Assembly (NCBI GenBank): GCA_029550525.1
Contig: JAKPHF010000070.1
Span: forward strand, 62,001 to 126,000
Reading direction: 5' to 3'
From: Planctomycetota bacterium
GTDB taxonomy: Bacteria; Planctomycetota; Phycisphaerae; UBA1845; PWPN01
DNA: 64,000 bases
In this document: in pieces, positions 8,723-15,422 of the stretch
Position numbering within the stretch: the stretch's first letter is position 1
How the letters are laid out: every line of letters begins with the position of its first letter
The notes under the pieces: generated by a model
Seen by the model: only the letters and a program-made list of their open reading frames with translations
Database searches by the model: none
What the model was told of the DNA's origin: nothing
Translations under genes and position numbers: made by a program

Positions 8723-8866
8723 GTGGCCGACCGGTCGCATCATTTCGAAGCGACCGTGGCACAGACCTCTCTGCTCGTCGTTCTCGGACTGACGGCGGCG
8801 GGCGGTCTCATCGCCACGGCAGCTTATGTCTGGCACCTGTATCGGCTCCTGGTCCTGAACGGCTAA
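8723..8866 (+). CDS. small single-helix membrane protein, hypothetical
   Basis: The GTG at 8723 follows GGAGG at 8708-8712 by ten bases and gives 47 residues, with one long hydrophobic helix (TSLLVVLGLTAAGGLIATAA) and a short C-terminal tail. An ATG at 8600 in the same frame would give 88 residues, but it lacks a clear ribosome binding site and runs through less coding-like sequence. I do not recognise a family. The gene stands alone, so its status as a real gene rests on the ribosome binding site and the clean transmembrane segment. Confidence 0.45.
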   Translation: MADRSHHFEATVAQTSLLVVLGLTAAGGLIATAAYVWHLYRLLVLNG

Positions 8867-8908
8867 TCGCCTTTTCAGGGGCCCATGCACCTCGGCCCCC
8901 GGCTGCTC

Positions 8909-8988
8909 CACACTGTATACTCCCGTTGCACACCGTATCGAGATCTGTACACCGTATAGCTGCGTCACACCGACTGTGAGCTATGAGC
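8909..8988. repeat. four degenerate CACACCGTAT repeats followed by a short heptad pair
   Basis: CACACTGTATA (8909), CACACCGTATC (8929), TACACCGTATA (8948) and CACACCGACTG (8966) recur with spacings of 20, 19 and 18 bases. Two in-phase 7-mers, TGTGAGC and TATGAGC (8975-8988), follow. The cluster lies 80-160 bases before the alpha/beta hydrolase gene and could be an operator array, but no regulator can be named. Confidence 0.45.
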
Positions 8989-9066
8989 TCCGGGTTCCGA
9001 GCCAGACCATGCCTGCAAGACGTATAACCTTTTGACACGCGCGAGCTAGCTGCCGAAGATGCCGTA

Positions 9067-9792
9067 ATGGCTGGTATTTTGCTTGTAATCGGCGGGCTGT
9101 GGGCCGCCGCAGTTTATCTGAATCGCCGTCGCTGGCGCCGGCTGAACCGCACGGGCAAGCGCGATGAGGGGATCGTGGTCTTCGTCGAGCCGGTGCGGTG
9201 GCTGTTTGTCGTGTGGGGCTTCGCATGGTTTTGCCGCGGGCTTCGTCAGGCCGGTGGCCGGCAGTATGTCCACCTGTTCCGATGGAGCAGCATCGCGGGG
9301 GCTTTGCTGGTCGTGCCTGATCTCGTGAACCGCCGCCGACTGGATCGACTGGCCGCGAGACTGGCCAAGCACCTCCTGCGGCTCCGACGCCGGCATCCTC
9401 ATGTCCCCATCCACGTGGTCGGCTACTCGACCGGCGCATACGTCGCCAGCGAGGCATGCAAGCGAATCCCGCCACTGAACGGCCGGCTCGTGCTCCTGGC
9501 TCCCTCCGCTTCCCCCGCCTACGACTGGAGCGGCCTGGCCGATCATGGTGTGGCCGTTCACAGCTTTCACTCGCCGTTCGATCTGATCAACGTTCTCGGC
9601 CCCGCGCTGTTCGGGTCCAACGATCGGCGGTGGGGACCGGCCGCCGGGGCCGTGGGCTTTCGCCAGGCTCCGCCGAGTGTCGCCCAACGTCCCTGGCGTC
9701 TGTCGGATGCCGCCCTCGGCTACCTGGGTGACCATTTCACCGTCGCGGCTCCCGCCTTCGTCGCCCGACATGTCGCCCCCCTGCTGTCCTGA
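9067..9792 (+). CDS. alpha/beta-hydrolase-like membrane-anchored protein
   Basis: The 241-residue product has a hydrophobic N-terminus (GILLVIGGLWAAAVYL) that could be a membrane anchor. The nucleophile elbow G-Y-S-T-G is near residue 119, in HVVGYSTGAYVASEACKR, preceded by the expected beta strand. The C-terminal GDHFTV near 225 could supply the catalytic His, and an Asp in SFHSPFDLINV could complete a Ser-His-Asp triad. This supports a serine hydrolase, but the substrate is unknown. There is no strong ribosome binding site at this ATG. No neighbouring gene clarifies its role. Confidence 0.75.
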   Translation: MAGILLVIGGLWAAAVYLNRRRWRRLNRTGKRDEGIVVFVEPVRWLFVVWGFAWFCRGLRQAGGRQYVHLFRWSSIAGALLVVPDLVNRRRLDRLAARLAKHLLRLRRRHPHVPIHVVGYSTGAYVASEACKRIPPLNGRLVLLAPSASPAYDWSGLADHGVAVHSFHSPFDLINVLGPALFGSNDRRWGPAAGAVGFRQAPPSVAQRPWRLSDAALGYLGDHFTVAAPAFVARHVAPLLS

Positions 9793-9887
9793 CGACGGTC
9801 GCAGCGGCGGTCGTTTTTGCAAGCCGGTCAGCCTCTCTGTAGCATGCTGCCGGTCACAGGGACAAACGCGTTATGGCAGGAGCCCCT

Positions 9888-10802
9888 ATGAAGACTCGCA
9901 TTCTGACCAAGCATCCGGCCAATCCCATCATCACACCGGCCATGATGCCCAAGGACGTGCTCTACGTATTCAATCCCGGCGCCATCAAGCACGGCGACGA
10001 GTACATACTGATCATGAACACCACAACGCTGGACGACATCCACCGTTTCTGGATGGCGCGCAGCAAGGACGGTGTTCATTTTGAGATCGACCCCGCTCCG
10101 CTCGCCTGGCCCGATCCCGATCCGACGCATCCCGAACTGTGCACGTATGATCCGCGCATCACACGCATCGACGACGAATACGTCATTCTCTACGCCAGCG
10201 ACCTGCTCCAGAACGAGGTGCGCGTGGGCATCGTCAAGACGCGCGACTTTGTCCGCTTTGAACGAGTGGCCATCGCCAGCGAGCTGGGTAACCGCAACGG
10301 CTGTTTGTTCCCCGAACGCATCGACGGCCTATACGCGCGGTTCGATCGGCCGTTCGGCAACGAGCTGAACCCCTGCTACATGTGGTTGAGCTTCTCACCC
10401 GATCTGGTGTTCTGGGGCAGGAGCCGCCCGCTCACCTACCAGGGCAAGCCCTTCCACGACGGGCACAAGATGGGCGCCGGCGCGGTGCCCATCCGCACGG
10501 ACGCCGGCTGGCTGGAGATCTATCACACCGTCTCGACCACGTGTAACGGGTTCATCTATCGGCTCAAGGCCATGCTGCTCGATCTGAAAGACCCGTCGAA
10601 GGTGATCGGCTACACGCGCGATTTCCTGCTGTGGCCCGAGCATGACTACGAGATGCGCGGCCGCGTCATGAACGTGGTCTTCACCTGCAACGCCCTGCTC
10701 GAACCCGACGGCACGGTGAAGATCTACTACGGCGCCGCGGATACCAACATCGGCCTGGCCGAAGGCAAGCTGAGCGACATCATCGCCGCGTGCAAGCCCT
10801 GA
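9888..10802 (+). CDS. GH130-type beta-mannoside phosphorylase-like protein
   Basis: I chose the ATG at 9888 (MKTRILTKHPANPI) because AGGAG lies six to seven bases upstream. The product has 304 residues and the repeating beta-strand pattern of a five-bladed propeller. Hallmarks of GH130 and related families include an N-terminal PANPI, YVFNPGAIKHGDEY, CTYDPRITRIDDEYVILYAS, and the closing VKIYYGAADTNIGLAEG. Family members phosphorolyse or hydrolyse beta-mannosides such as mannosyl-N-acetylglucosamine or mannobiose, and are usually cytoplasmic. No signal peptide is seen. Together with neighbouring sugar genes this suggests handling of mannose-containing oligosaccharides, though GH43-like or GH32-like propellers remain an alternative. 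Confidence 0.82.
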   Translation: MKTRILTKHPANPIITPAMMPKDVLYVFNPGAIKHGDEYILIMNTTTLDDIHRFWMARSKDGVHFEIDPAPLAWPDPDPTHPELCTYDPRITRIDDEYVILYASDLLQNEVRVGIVKTRDFVRFERVAIASELGNRNGCLFPERIDGLYARFDRPFGNELNPCYMWLSFSPDLVFWGRSRPLTYQGKPFHDGHKMGAGAVPIRTDAGWLEIYHTVSTTCNGFIYRLKAMLLDLKDPSKVIGYTRDFLLWPEHDYEMRGRVMNVVFTCNALLEPDGTVKIYYGAADTNIGLAEGKLSDIIAACKP

Positions 10803-10891
10803 CGTCTGGGGACTGGGGGAAAGAAGAGTGGTCTGCGCTGCGCACGCTGACGAGAGCTGTTAGCAGTCGACTCTCGCCTGGAGGTCCGGCT

Positions 10892-10919
10892 CATAGCTCA
10901 CAATCCATAGCCCATAGCT
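10892..10919. repeat. heptad-periodic array (CATAGCT type)
   Basis: The 7-mers CATAGCT, CACAATC, CATAGCC and CATAGCT are in phase between the GH130-type gene and the tRNA. A second short heptad run, GGGACTG then GGGGAAA, lies at 10809-10822 right after the stop codon. Confidence 0.65.
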
Positions 10920-10929
10920 GGAAAGTGAC

Positions 10930-11012
10930 TGGGCGAGGCGGGACTCGAACCCGCACGACCTTTCGGTCAGGGGATTTTAAGTCCCCAGCGTCTGCCATTC
11001 CGCCACTCGCCC
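10930..11012 (-). tRNA. tRNA-Leu (anticodon TAA)
   Basis: On the minus strand the acceptor arms GGGCGAG (from 11012) and CTCGCCC (to 10931) pair perfectly, with A as discriminator at 10930. The anticodon stem GGGGA/TCCCC closes the loop CTTAAAA, giving anticodon TAA. A long variable arm (stem GACC/GGTC) and the GTTCGAGTCC T-arm confirm a class II leucine tRNA. CCA is not encoded. The gene stands alone. Confidence 0.95.
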
Positions 11013-11179
11013 GAAGCCGGCCAGAGCGTTCCGACCGGTTTACGTTATCCCAAACACAGCGCCCAGGCAATCGGCGGGGCGAAGCCCTCGGAGCCCGCCC
11101 ACACTTTTTCGGCCCGGCCGAGTTGCTCCGCTGCCCGCGCAAGGTTATTAGTTAGTCTTTTTCCATCCAGGAAGGCGAT

Positions 11180-12781
11180 ATGTTCCAGATCAAGCGGAGA
11201 CTCAAAGGCATTTCCACGGTCGCGTTCCTGCTCGTTTTGGGCGCTACGCTCTACCCGGCGTCGCTGTCGGCTGAACCGGCCGGCGTCTGGATCGCGGGCG
11301 ACTTTCACAATCACACGGTGCTGACCGACGGCAGCCAGACCCTGGAGGCCGTGCTCGACCACGGCCTGAACCGGTTCGGCCTGACCTGGATCATCAACTC
11401 CGAGCACGGCGGAGCGTCCGCCCGCAACCTCGAGGGCCGACCCTGGTCGGACCCGGCCATCCAACCGCCCGTTGTTTTCAAGGGTGATGAGAAGCTCGAC
11501 CGCGAAAAGCGACGGGTTATGTGGCGTTGGCAGTGCCTGAGCGAAGTGTCGTTCCCCGCCATCCTCGAGGCTCGCCAGAATCCGAAATATGCCGGCAAGG
11601 TGATCCTGCAGGGCCTGGAGTTCAACTGCCCGGGGCACGAACACGTCAGCACGGGCATCCTGGCCGACAGCGGCCTGCCGTTGGCCGAGTTCGAGTACCG
11701 CTTCGACGCCAGCGACACCGACACGAGCGGCGGGCCCGACGGCAAATGGCAGGGCAAAAACCATACCAACGACCACGCCAAAGCGCTGCAGGCCATCGCG
11801 TGGCTGGACAAGCACTATCGGGGACGAAGCTGGTTCATCGTCAATCACCCCGAGCGGGCGAACAGATACCGGATCGAAGACCTTCGCGACTTCAACAACA
11901 CCGCGCCGCAGGTAGCCTTCGGCTTTGAAGGCGCGCCCGGTCACCACAAGTACAAGCACCGCGGCGGTTATGGCGAGCGGTCCTTCACCTATGCCGACAA
12001 CGGCCAGGGTGGCGCGACCTACGGCAGCGCGGGCGTGTTCCTCGCTCGCGTGGGCGGCGTCTGGGACGCCTTGTTGGCTGAAGGCCGGCGGTTCTTCGCG
12101 TTCGCCAACAGCGACTTCCACCACCCGGACCCGGACCGCGATTTCTGGCCCGGCGAGTACCAGAAGACCTACGTCTACGTGACCGGTCCCGTGACCGGCG
12201 AGGCCATCCTGGAAGCGATGCGGGAAGGACGCTCGTTCTTCGTCACCGGCGATCTGATCGACGCCATGGAATTCACGGTTAGCGCCGGCGGACGCTCGGC
12301 GGCCATGGGCGGCGTGCTGCAGACGCAGCCGGGCAGTGACGTGACGGTCACGATTCGCCTGCACGACCCACGTGGCAAGAACGCCCTCGGCGACGAGGTC
12401 GAGCTGAACAGGGTGGATCTGATTGGCGGCGACGTCACCGGGCCGGTGCCCAAGTACCTCGAGGACGGCAAGACCGAGAACCCCGCCTACAAGGTGGACA
12501 CCAATCCTTCCGCCCGCGTGCTGGCACACTTTGACAGCAGCAACTGGAAGGCCACCGGCGACGGCTGGGTCGAGATGACGTATACCCTTCCCAAGCTCGA
12601 CCGGAACGTTTACCTGCGCCTTCGCGGCACGAACCTGCCTCGCGGGACGGAGTATGAAAGCGACGCTGAGGGCAACCCGCTGAACGACAACCTTGCCGAG
12701 AAGCGCGGTCTGGACGGGCTGGACGAAGCCCGGGCGGAACAGTGGTTCTACTCGAATCCGGTGTTCGTCCGCGTACGTTGA
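11180..12781 (+). CDS. exported PHP-domain metal-dependent phosphoesterase-like protein
   Basis: The 533-residue product starts with a signal peptide (FLLVLGATLYPASLSAEPA). The PHP motif 1 FHNHTVLTDGS follows at about 42-52, then NSEHGG near residue 76, a VNHPERANRY motif and ANSDFHHPD near 313. These are the metal-binding His/Asp/Glu sets of the PHP family. The C-terminal 180 residues (MEFTVSAGG onward) form a beta domain. Cytoplasmic PHP proteins hydrolyse phosphoesters, while exported planctomycete versions have no assigned substrate that I know of. The gene follows the tRNA in opposite orientation and precedes the epimerase in the same direction, 170 bases away. Confidence 0.82.
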   Translation: MFQIKRRLKGISTVAFLLVLGATLYPASLSAEPAGVWIAGDFHNHTVLTDGSQTLEAVLDHGLNRFGLTWIINSEHGGASARNLEGRPWSDPAIQPPVVFKGDEKLDREKRRVMWRWQCLSEVSFPAILEARQNPKYAGKVILQGLEFNCPGHEHVSTGILADSGLPLAEFEYRFDASDTDTSGGPDGKWQGKNHTNDHAKALQAIAWLDKHYRGRSWFIVNHPERANRYRIEDLRDFNNTAPQVAFGFEGAPGHHKYKHRGGYGERSFTYADNGQGGATYGSAGVFLARVGGVWDALLAEGRRFFAFANSDFHHPDPDRDFWPGEYQKTYVYVTGPVTGEAILEAMREGRSFFVTGDLIDAMEFTVSAGGRSAAMGGVLQTQPGSDVTVTIRLHDPRGKNALGDEVELNRVDLIGGDVTGPVPKYLEDGKTENPAYKVDTNPSARVLAHFDSSNWKATGDGWVEMTYTLPKLDRNVYLRLRGTNLPRGTEYESDAEGNPLNDNLAEKRGLDGLDEARAEQWFYSNPVFVRVR

Positions 12782-12853
12782 GATGCGTCCGCTGCGGGAT
12801 GATGGCGAACTGGAACGAGAGAATTCATTATTCTCGGGAATCAGCCGGTTGCC

Positions 12854-12888
12854 CGGCTCACAGCCCGCAGCTTATGGCTCAAGGCCCT
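12854..12888. repeat. heptad-periodic array (CGGCTCA type)
   Basis: The 7-mers CGGCTCA, CAGCCCG, CAGCTTA, TGGCTCA and AGGCCCT are in phase between the PHP gene and the epimerase gene. Confidence 0.6.
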
Positions 12889-12951
12889 GCACAGTCGCTC
12901 GAGCTTTGTCAGGAAAACAAGAATTCCTGACGCGTAATACAGGAGATCTCC

Positions 12952-13896
12952 ATGAACGAGACGAAGCATTCCAGGCGCAACGTTCTGATGGCCGGAGCCT
13001 CCGGCGTGGCGGCGGCGATCCTCACGCAATCGGCTCGGCCACTGTTCGCCGAGACCTCGCTGACGCTTCCGCCGATCGATCGCGGCAAGGGCCTCGAGCC
13101 GTCGTTCAAGCTCAGCCTGGCTGCCTACTCGTTCCGGCAGCACCTCGATACGCCCGGCAAGCCCGGCGAAATGTCGCTGTTCGACCTGGCCGAGTTGTGC
13201 GCCCAGTGGGGTCTGGATGCCTTCGAGCCGACCTCGTACTACTTCCTGAAGAACGACGACGAGTTCGTCTTCGCTCTCAAGCGCAAGATCTTCCTCCTGG
13301 GCCTGGCGATCAGCGGCATGCCGGTTCGTGACAACTTCGCCCTGCCCGACGGGCCGGAGTTCGACGCTCAGGTCGAGCACGTGCGGACCTGGATCGACAT
13401 CGCGGCCAAGCTCGGCGCGCCCACCATCCGCATCTTCGCCGGCAACCCGCCCAAGAACGGCATGTCGCGCGAAGACGCATTCAAGCAGGTGGTCAAGGGC
13501 ATTCGCGAGTGCTGCCAGTATGCGGGCACCAAGGGCGTGTTCCTGGCCATCGAGAACCACGGCTACATGACCGAGACCGCCGAGGCCGTCCTGAAGATCG
13601 TCGAGGCGGTCGATCATCCGTGGCTGGGCGTGAACCTCGACACGGGCAACTTCCAAGAGAAACCGTACGAGCAGATCGCCCGGCTGGCACCGCATGCCGT
13701 GGTCTGCCAGGTGAAGACGCTGGTGGCAGCCCCCGAAGCGCCGAACAAGAAGGCGCCGGCCGACTACGCCCGCATCTTCCAGATCCTGCGCGAGGCGAAG
13801 TACCGCGGCTACGTGGCGTTGGAATATGAAGGCCCCAATCCTCGCACCGTGGTGCCGGAGGAGATCCGTAAGTTGCAGGCGGCAGCTCGCGGCTGA
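12952..13896 (+). CDS. Tat-exported sugar phosphate isomerase/epimerase-like TIM barrel
   Basis: The 314-residue product has a twin-arginine signal (HSRRNVLMAGASGVAAAI, ending near RPLFAET) and a xylose-isomerase-like TIM barrel. The expected metal-binding acids are visible: E201 in LAIENHG, D230 in VNLDTGN and E291 in VALEYEG. Cytoplasmic relatives include hydroxypyruvate isomerase and tagatose or psicose epimerases; planctomycetes often export paralogues. A good ribosome binding site, AGGAG, lies seven to eight bases before the ATG. The YhcH-type gene follows 30 bases downstream, so they are probably co-transcribed and may act on the same sugar. Confidence 0.87.
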   Translation: MNETKHSRRNVLMAGASGVAAAILTQSARPLFAETSLTLPPIDRGKGLEPSFKLSLAAYSFRQHLDTPGKPGEMSLFDLAELCAQWGLDAFEPTSYYFLKNDDEFVFALKRKIFLLGLAISGMPVRDNFALPDGPEFDAQVEHVRTWIDIAAKLGAPTIRIFAGNPPKNGMSREDAFKQVVKGIRECCQYAGTKGVFLAIENHGYMTETAEAVLKIVEAVDHPWLGVNLDTGNFQEKPYEQIARLAPHAVVCQVKTLVAAPEAPNKKAPADYARIFQILREAKYRGYVALEYEGPNPRTVVPEEIRKLQAAARG

Positions 13897-13926
13897 TGCA
13901 ACGGGCCGTTGACCGGAAGGGATGTG

Positions 13927-14409
13927 ATGATCAAGGACAAGCTGGAGAACGCCGAACCTTATGGGCGGCTGGGGGCGGGAGTCGCCCGGGCGCTGGAGTT
14001 CCTGCGGACCACTGATTGCGTGAACCTGGCTCCCGGCAAGCACGAGATCGACGGCCAGCGGCTCTTCGCGGTCGTCCAACGCTACCAGCCCAAGCCGTTG
14101 GCTCAGGCCGCCTGGGAGGCTCACCACCGCTACATCGACGTGCAATACGTAGCCCAGGGCAGCGAGCGCATCGGCGTGACCAGTTTTCGGCCCGACCTGC
14201 CGATCGCCAAGCCCTACGACCCTCAGACGGACCTGATCTTCTTCGACACCACGGGCGACTGGCTCATGCTGCACGCCGGTGAGTTTGCCATCCTCACCCC
14301 CAGCGACGTCCATGCTCCGGGAGTGGCCCCGGAGTCCGGCAGCGGCGAGGTCGTCAAGGTCGTGGTCAAGATCCGCGTGGACGAGCGTCACCCCGCCACC
14401 GGGTTTTGA
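13927..14409 (+). CDS. YhcH/YjgK/YiaL (DUF386) family protein
   Basis: The ATG at 13927 follows GGAAGGG and gives 160 residues. Family signatures are HHRYIDVQYVAQGSERIG at about residues 64-81 and the C-terminal cupin strand FAILTPSDVHAPG with VVKVVVKI. Members include the sialic-acid anomerase YhcH/NanQ and EbgC, cupin-fold proteins that bind sugars or speed up mutarotation. The protein has no signal peptide and should be cytoplasmic. Its coupling to an exported epimerase is odd unless the sugar enters the cell or the two genes are merely co-regulated. The stop codon is followed within four bases by a heptad array. Confidence 0.88.
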   Translation: MIKDKLENAEPYGRLGAGVARALEFLRTTDCVNLAPGKHEIDGQRLFAVVQRYQPKPLAQAAWEAHHRYIDVQYVAQGSERIGVTSFRPDLPIAKPYDPQTDLIFFDTTGDWLMLHAGEFAILTPSDVHAPGVAPESGSGEVVKVVVKIRVDERHPATGF

Positions 14410-14412
14410 AAA

Positions 14413-14527
14413 GGGACTGGGGGCTAGGGACTGGTGGAAAAACAGGCAGGCACTAGCACTGGCGATGTGGTCAAGCCTCACGTTGGTTCTCTCCCCCAGC
14501 CCTTAGTCCCCACCCCCCAAACCCCAG
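14413..14527. repeat. two inverted heptad arrays between convergent genes
   Basis: At 14413-14440 the 7-mers GGGACTG, GGGGCTA, GGGACTG and GTGGAAA run in phase. At 14493-14527 CCCCCAG, CCCTTAG, TCCCCAC, CCCCCAA and ACCCCAG run in phase. The second is the reverse-complement word family of the first. Together they fill the gap between the YhcH-type stop and the end of the minus-strand lipoprotein, and could fold back on each other as a terminator. Confidence 0.7.
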
Positions 14528-14529
14528 CA

Positions 14530-15207
14530 TCACTGCGCTCCGACCGACCGGAGCGTAGGCGACCCGAAGATACCGCTGGTCGAGCCTAAACCGCTGATAA
14601 CCGAGGTTCCGAACGGCGACGAGATCGGCCCGCCGAACGTGCCCGTGTTGAAGAGCGCCGGACTGCCAAGACCGTTGAGTACGCCTGATGTGGTTCCCAG
14701 CGTACCGACTCCAGTCGTGGTTGTGCCGACGTTGACGGTCCCGAAGCCGAACGCGTTCGCCAGGCTCGGTGTCATCTCGATGCCGAGCGTGCTGCTCGGG
14801 AGTCCCGTGACTCCCGTGGAGATGACGCCACCCTCACCCAATGTGCCGAGTCCGCCCGTCGCAAGCGTCCCGCCGGTCGTGAGGCCGGGCGTGACGTTCG
14901 TGACTCCCGGCACGCCGAAGGTCGGCTGAAAACCGGCCACCGTCGTCGTGAACAGCGCGTCGGAAACGGCCGCCGGACTGACCCCGATATTCGTCGGATC
15001 ACCGAAGCCTGTATTGAACGTGCCGAACCCACCGTCGAACAGTCCGGACAGGCCGGTGCCTCCCGGGCCGAATGCCGTAGCGGCCATGTCGTTGCAACCC
15101 GCCGACAGCCCAGTCAGTGCCATCAGCGAAACCAGACCCGCAGCTACAAGCGAAGCGCGGCTTCCGCATGAGGAAGACGTTCGCAGGAAGTTCTGTGCAG
15201 AACGCAT
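14530..15207 (-). CDS. Gly/Thr-rich lipoprotein, hypothetical
   Basis: The ATG at 15207 is preceded by GAGGTG and gives 225 residues. The N-terminus is a lipoprotein signal: hydrophobic AAGLVSLMALTGLSAGC, with lipobox LSAGC and the modified Cys near residue 38. The mature part is almost entirely low-complexity Gly, Thr, Ser and Phe, with irregular repeats such as GFGTFNTGFGDP and VGTLGTTSG, and no charged core. It is probably an extended surface or cell-envelope protein. I recognise no family. Confidence 0.65.
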   Translation of the reverse strand: MRSAQNFLRTSSSCGSRASLVAAGLVSLMALTGLSAGCNDMAATAFGPGGTGLSGLFDGGFGTFNTGFGDPTNIGVSPAAVSDALFTTTVAGFQPTFGVPGVTNVTPGLTTGGTLATGGLGTLGEGGVISTGVTGLPSSTLGIEMTPSLANAFGFGTVNVGTTTTGVGTLGTTSGVLNGLGSPALFNTGTFGGPISSPFGTSVISGLGSTSGIFGSPTLRSVGAQ

Positions 15208-15314
15208 GATAACCACCTCAGGCGATCATAGCCGGGGTTGTTCGTGCGGCCCGGCGCCGCGAACCCCAATCGGGCTTGGGAGTTTTGCCGGAACCGGCCG
15301 TTCGTTTGGCGCGA

Positions 15315-15364
15315 CAAAAAAGCACCGGTTCTTCTCCCGCCACGAGCGAGAGAAGAACCGGTGC
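15315..15364 (-). terminator. rho-independent terminator of the 1313-residue surface protein gene
   Basis: Perfect 15-base arms at 15322-15336 and 15350-15364 (GCACCGGTTCTTCTC and its complement) surround a 13-base loop. On the minus strand the stem is followed directly by six T residues (AAAAAA at 15316-15321 on the plus strand). The element lies 60 bases after the stop at 15423. Confidence 0.9.
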
Positions 15365-15422
15365 CGTACGCGTCACTGCGAGGCAGCGGGTGAATGCTCG
15401 CCCGCCGTTTCGCTCACCAAGG

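Noticed and set aside
12841-14481. Antisense frame of 546 codons over the epimerase and YhcH genes
   Set aside because: It spans two genes and an intergenic repeat with no motif, as expected for a shadow frame.
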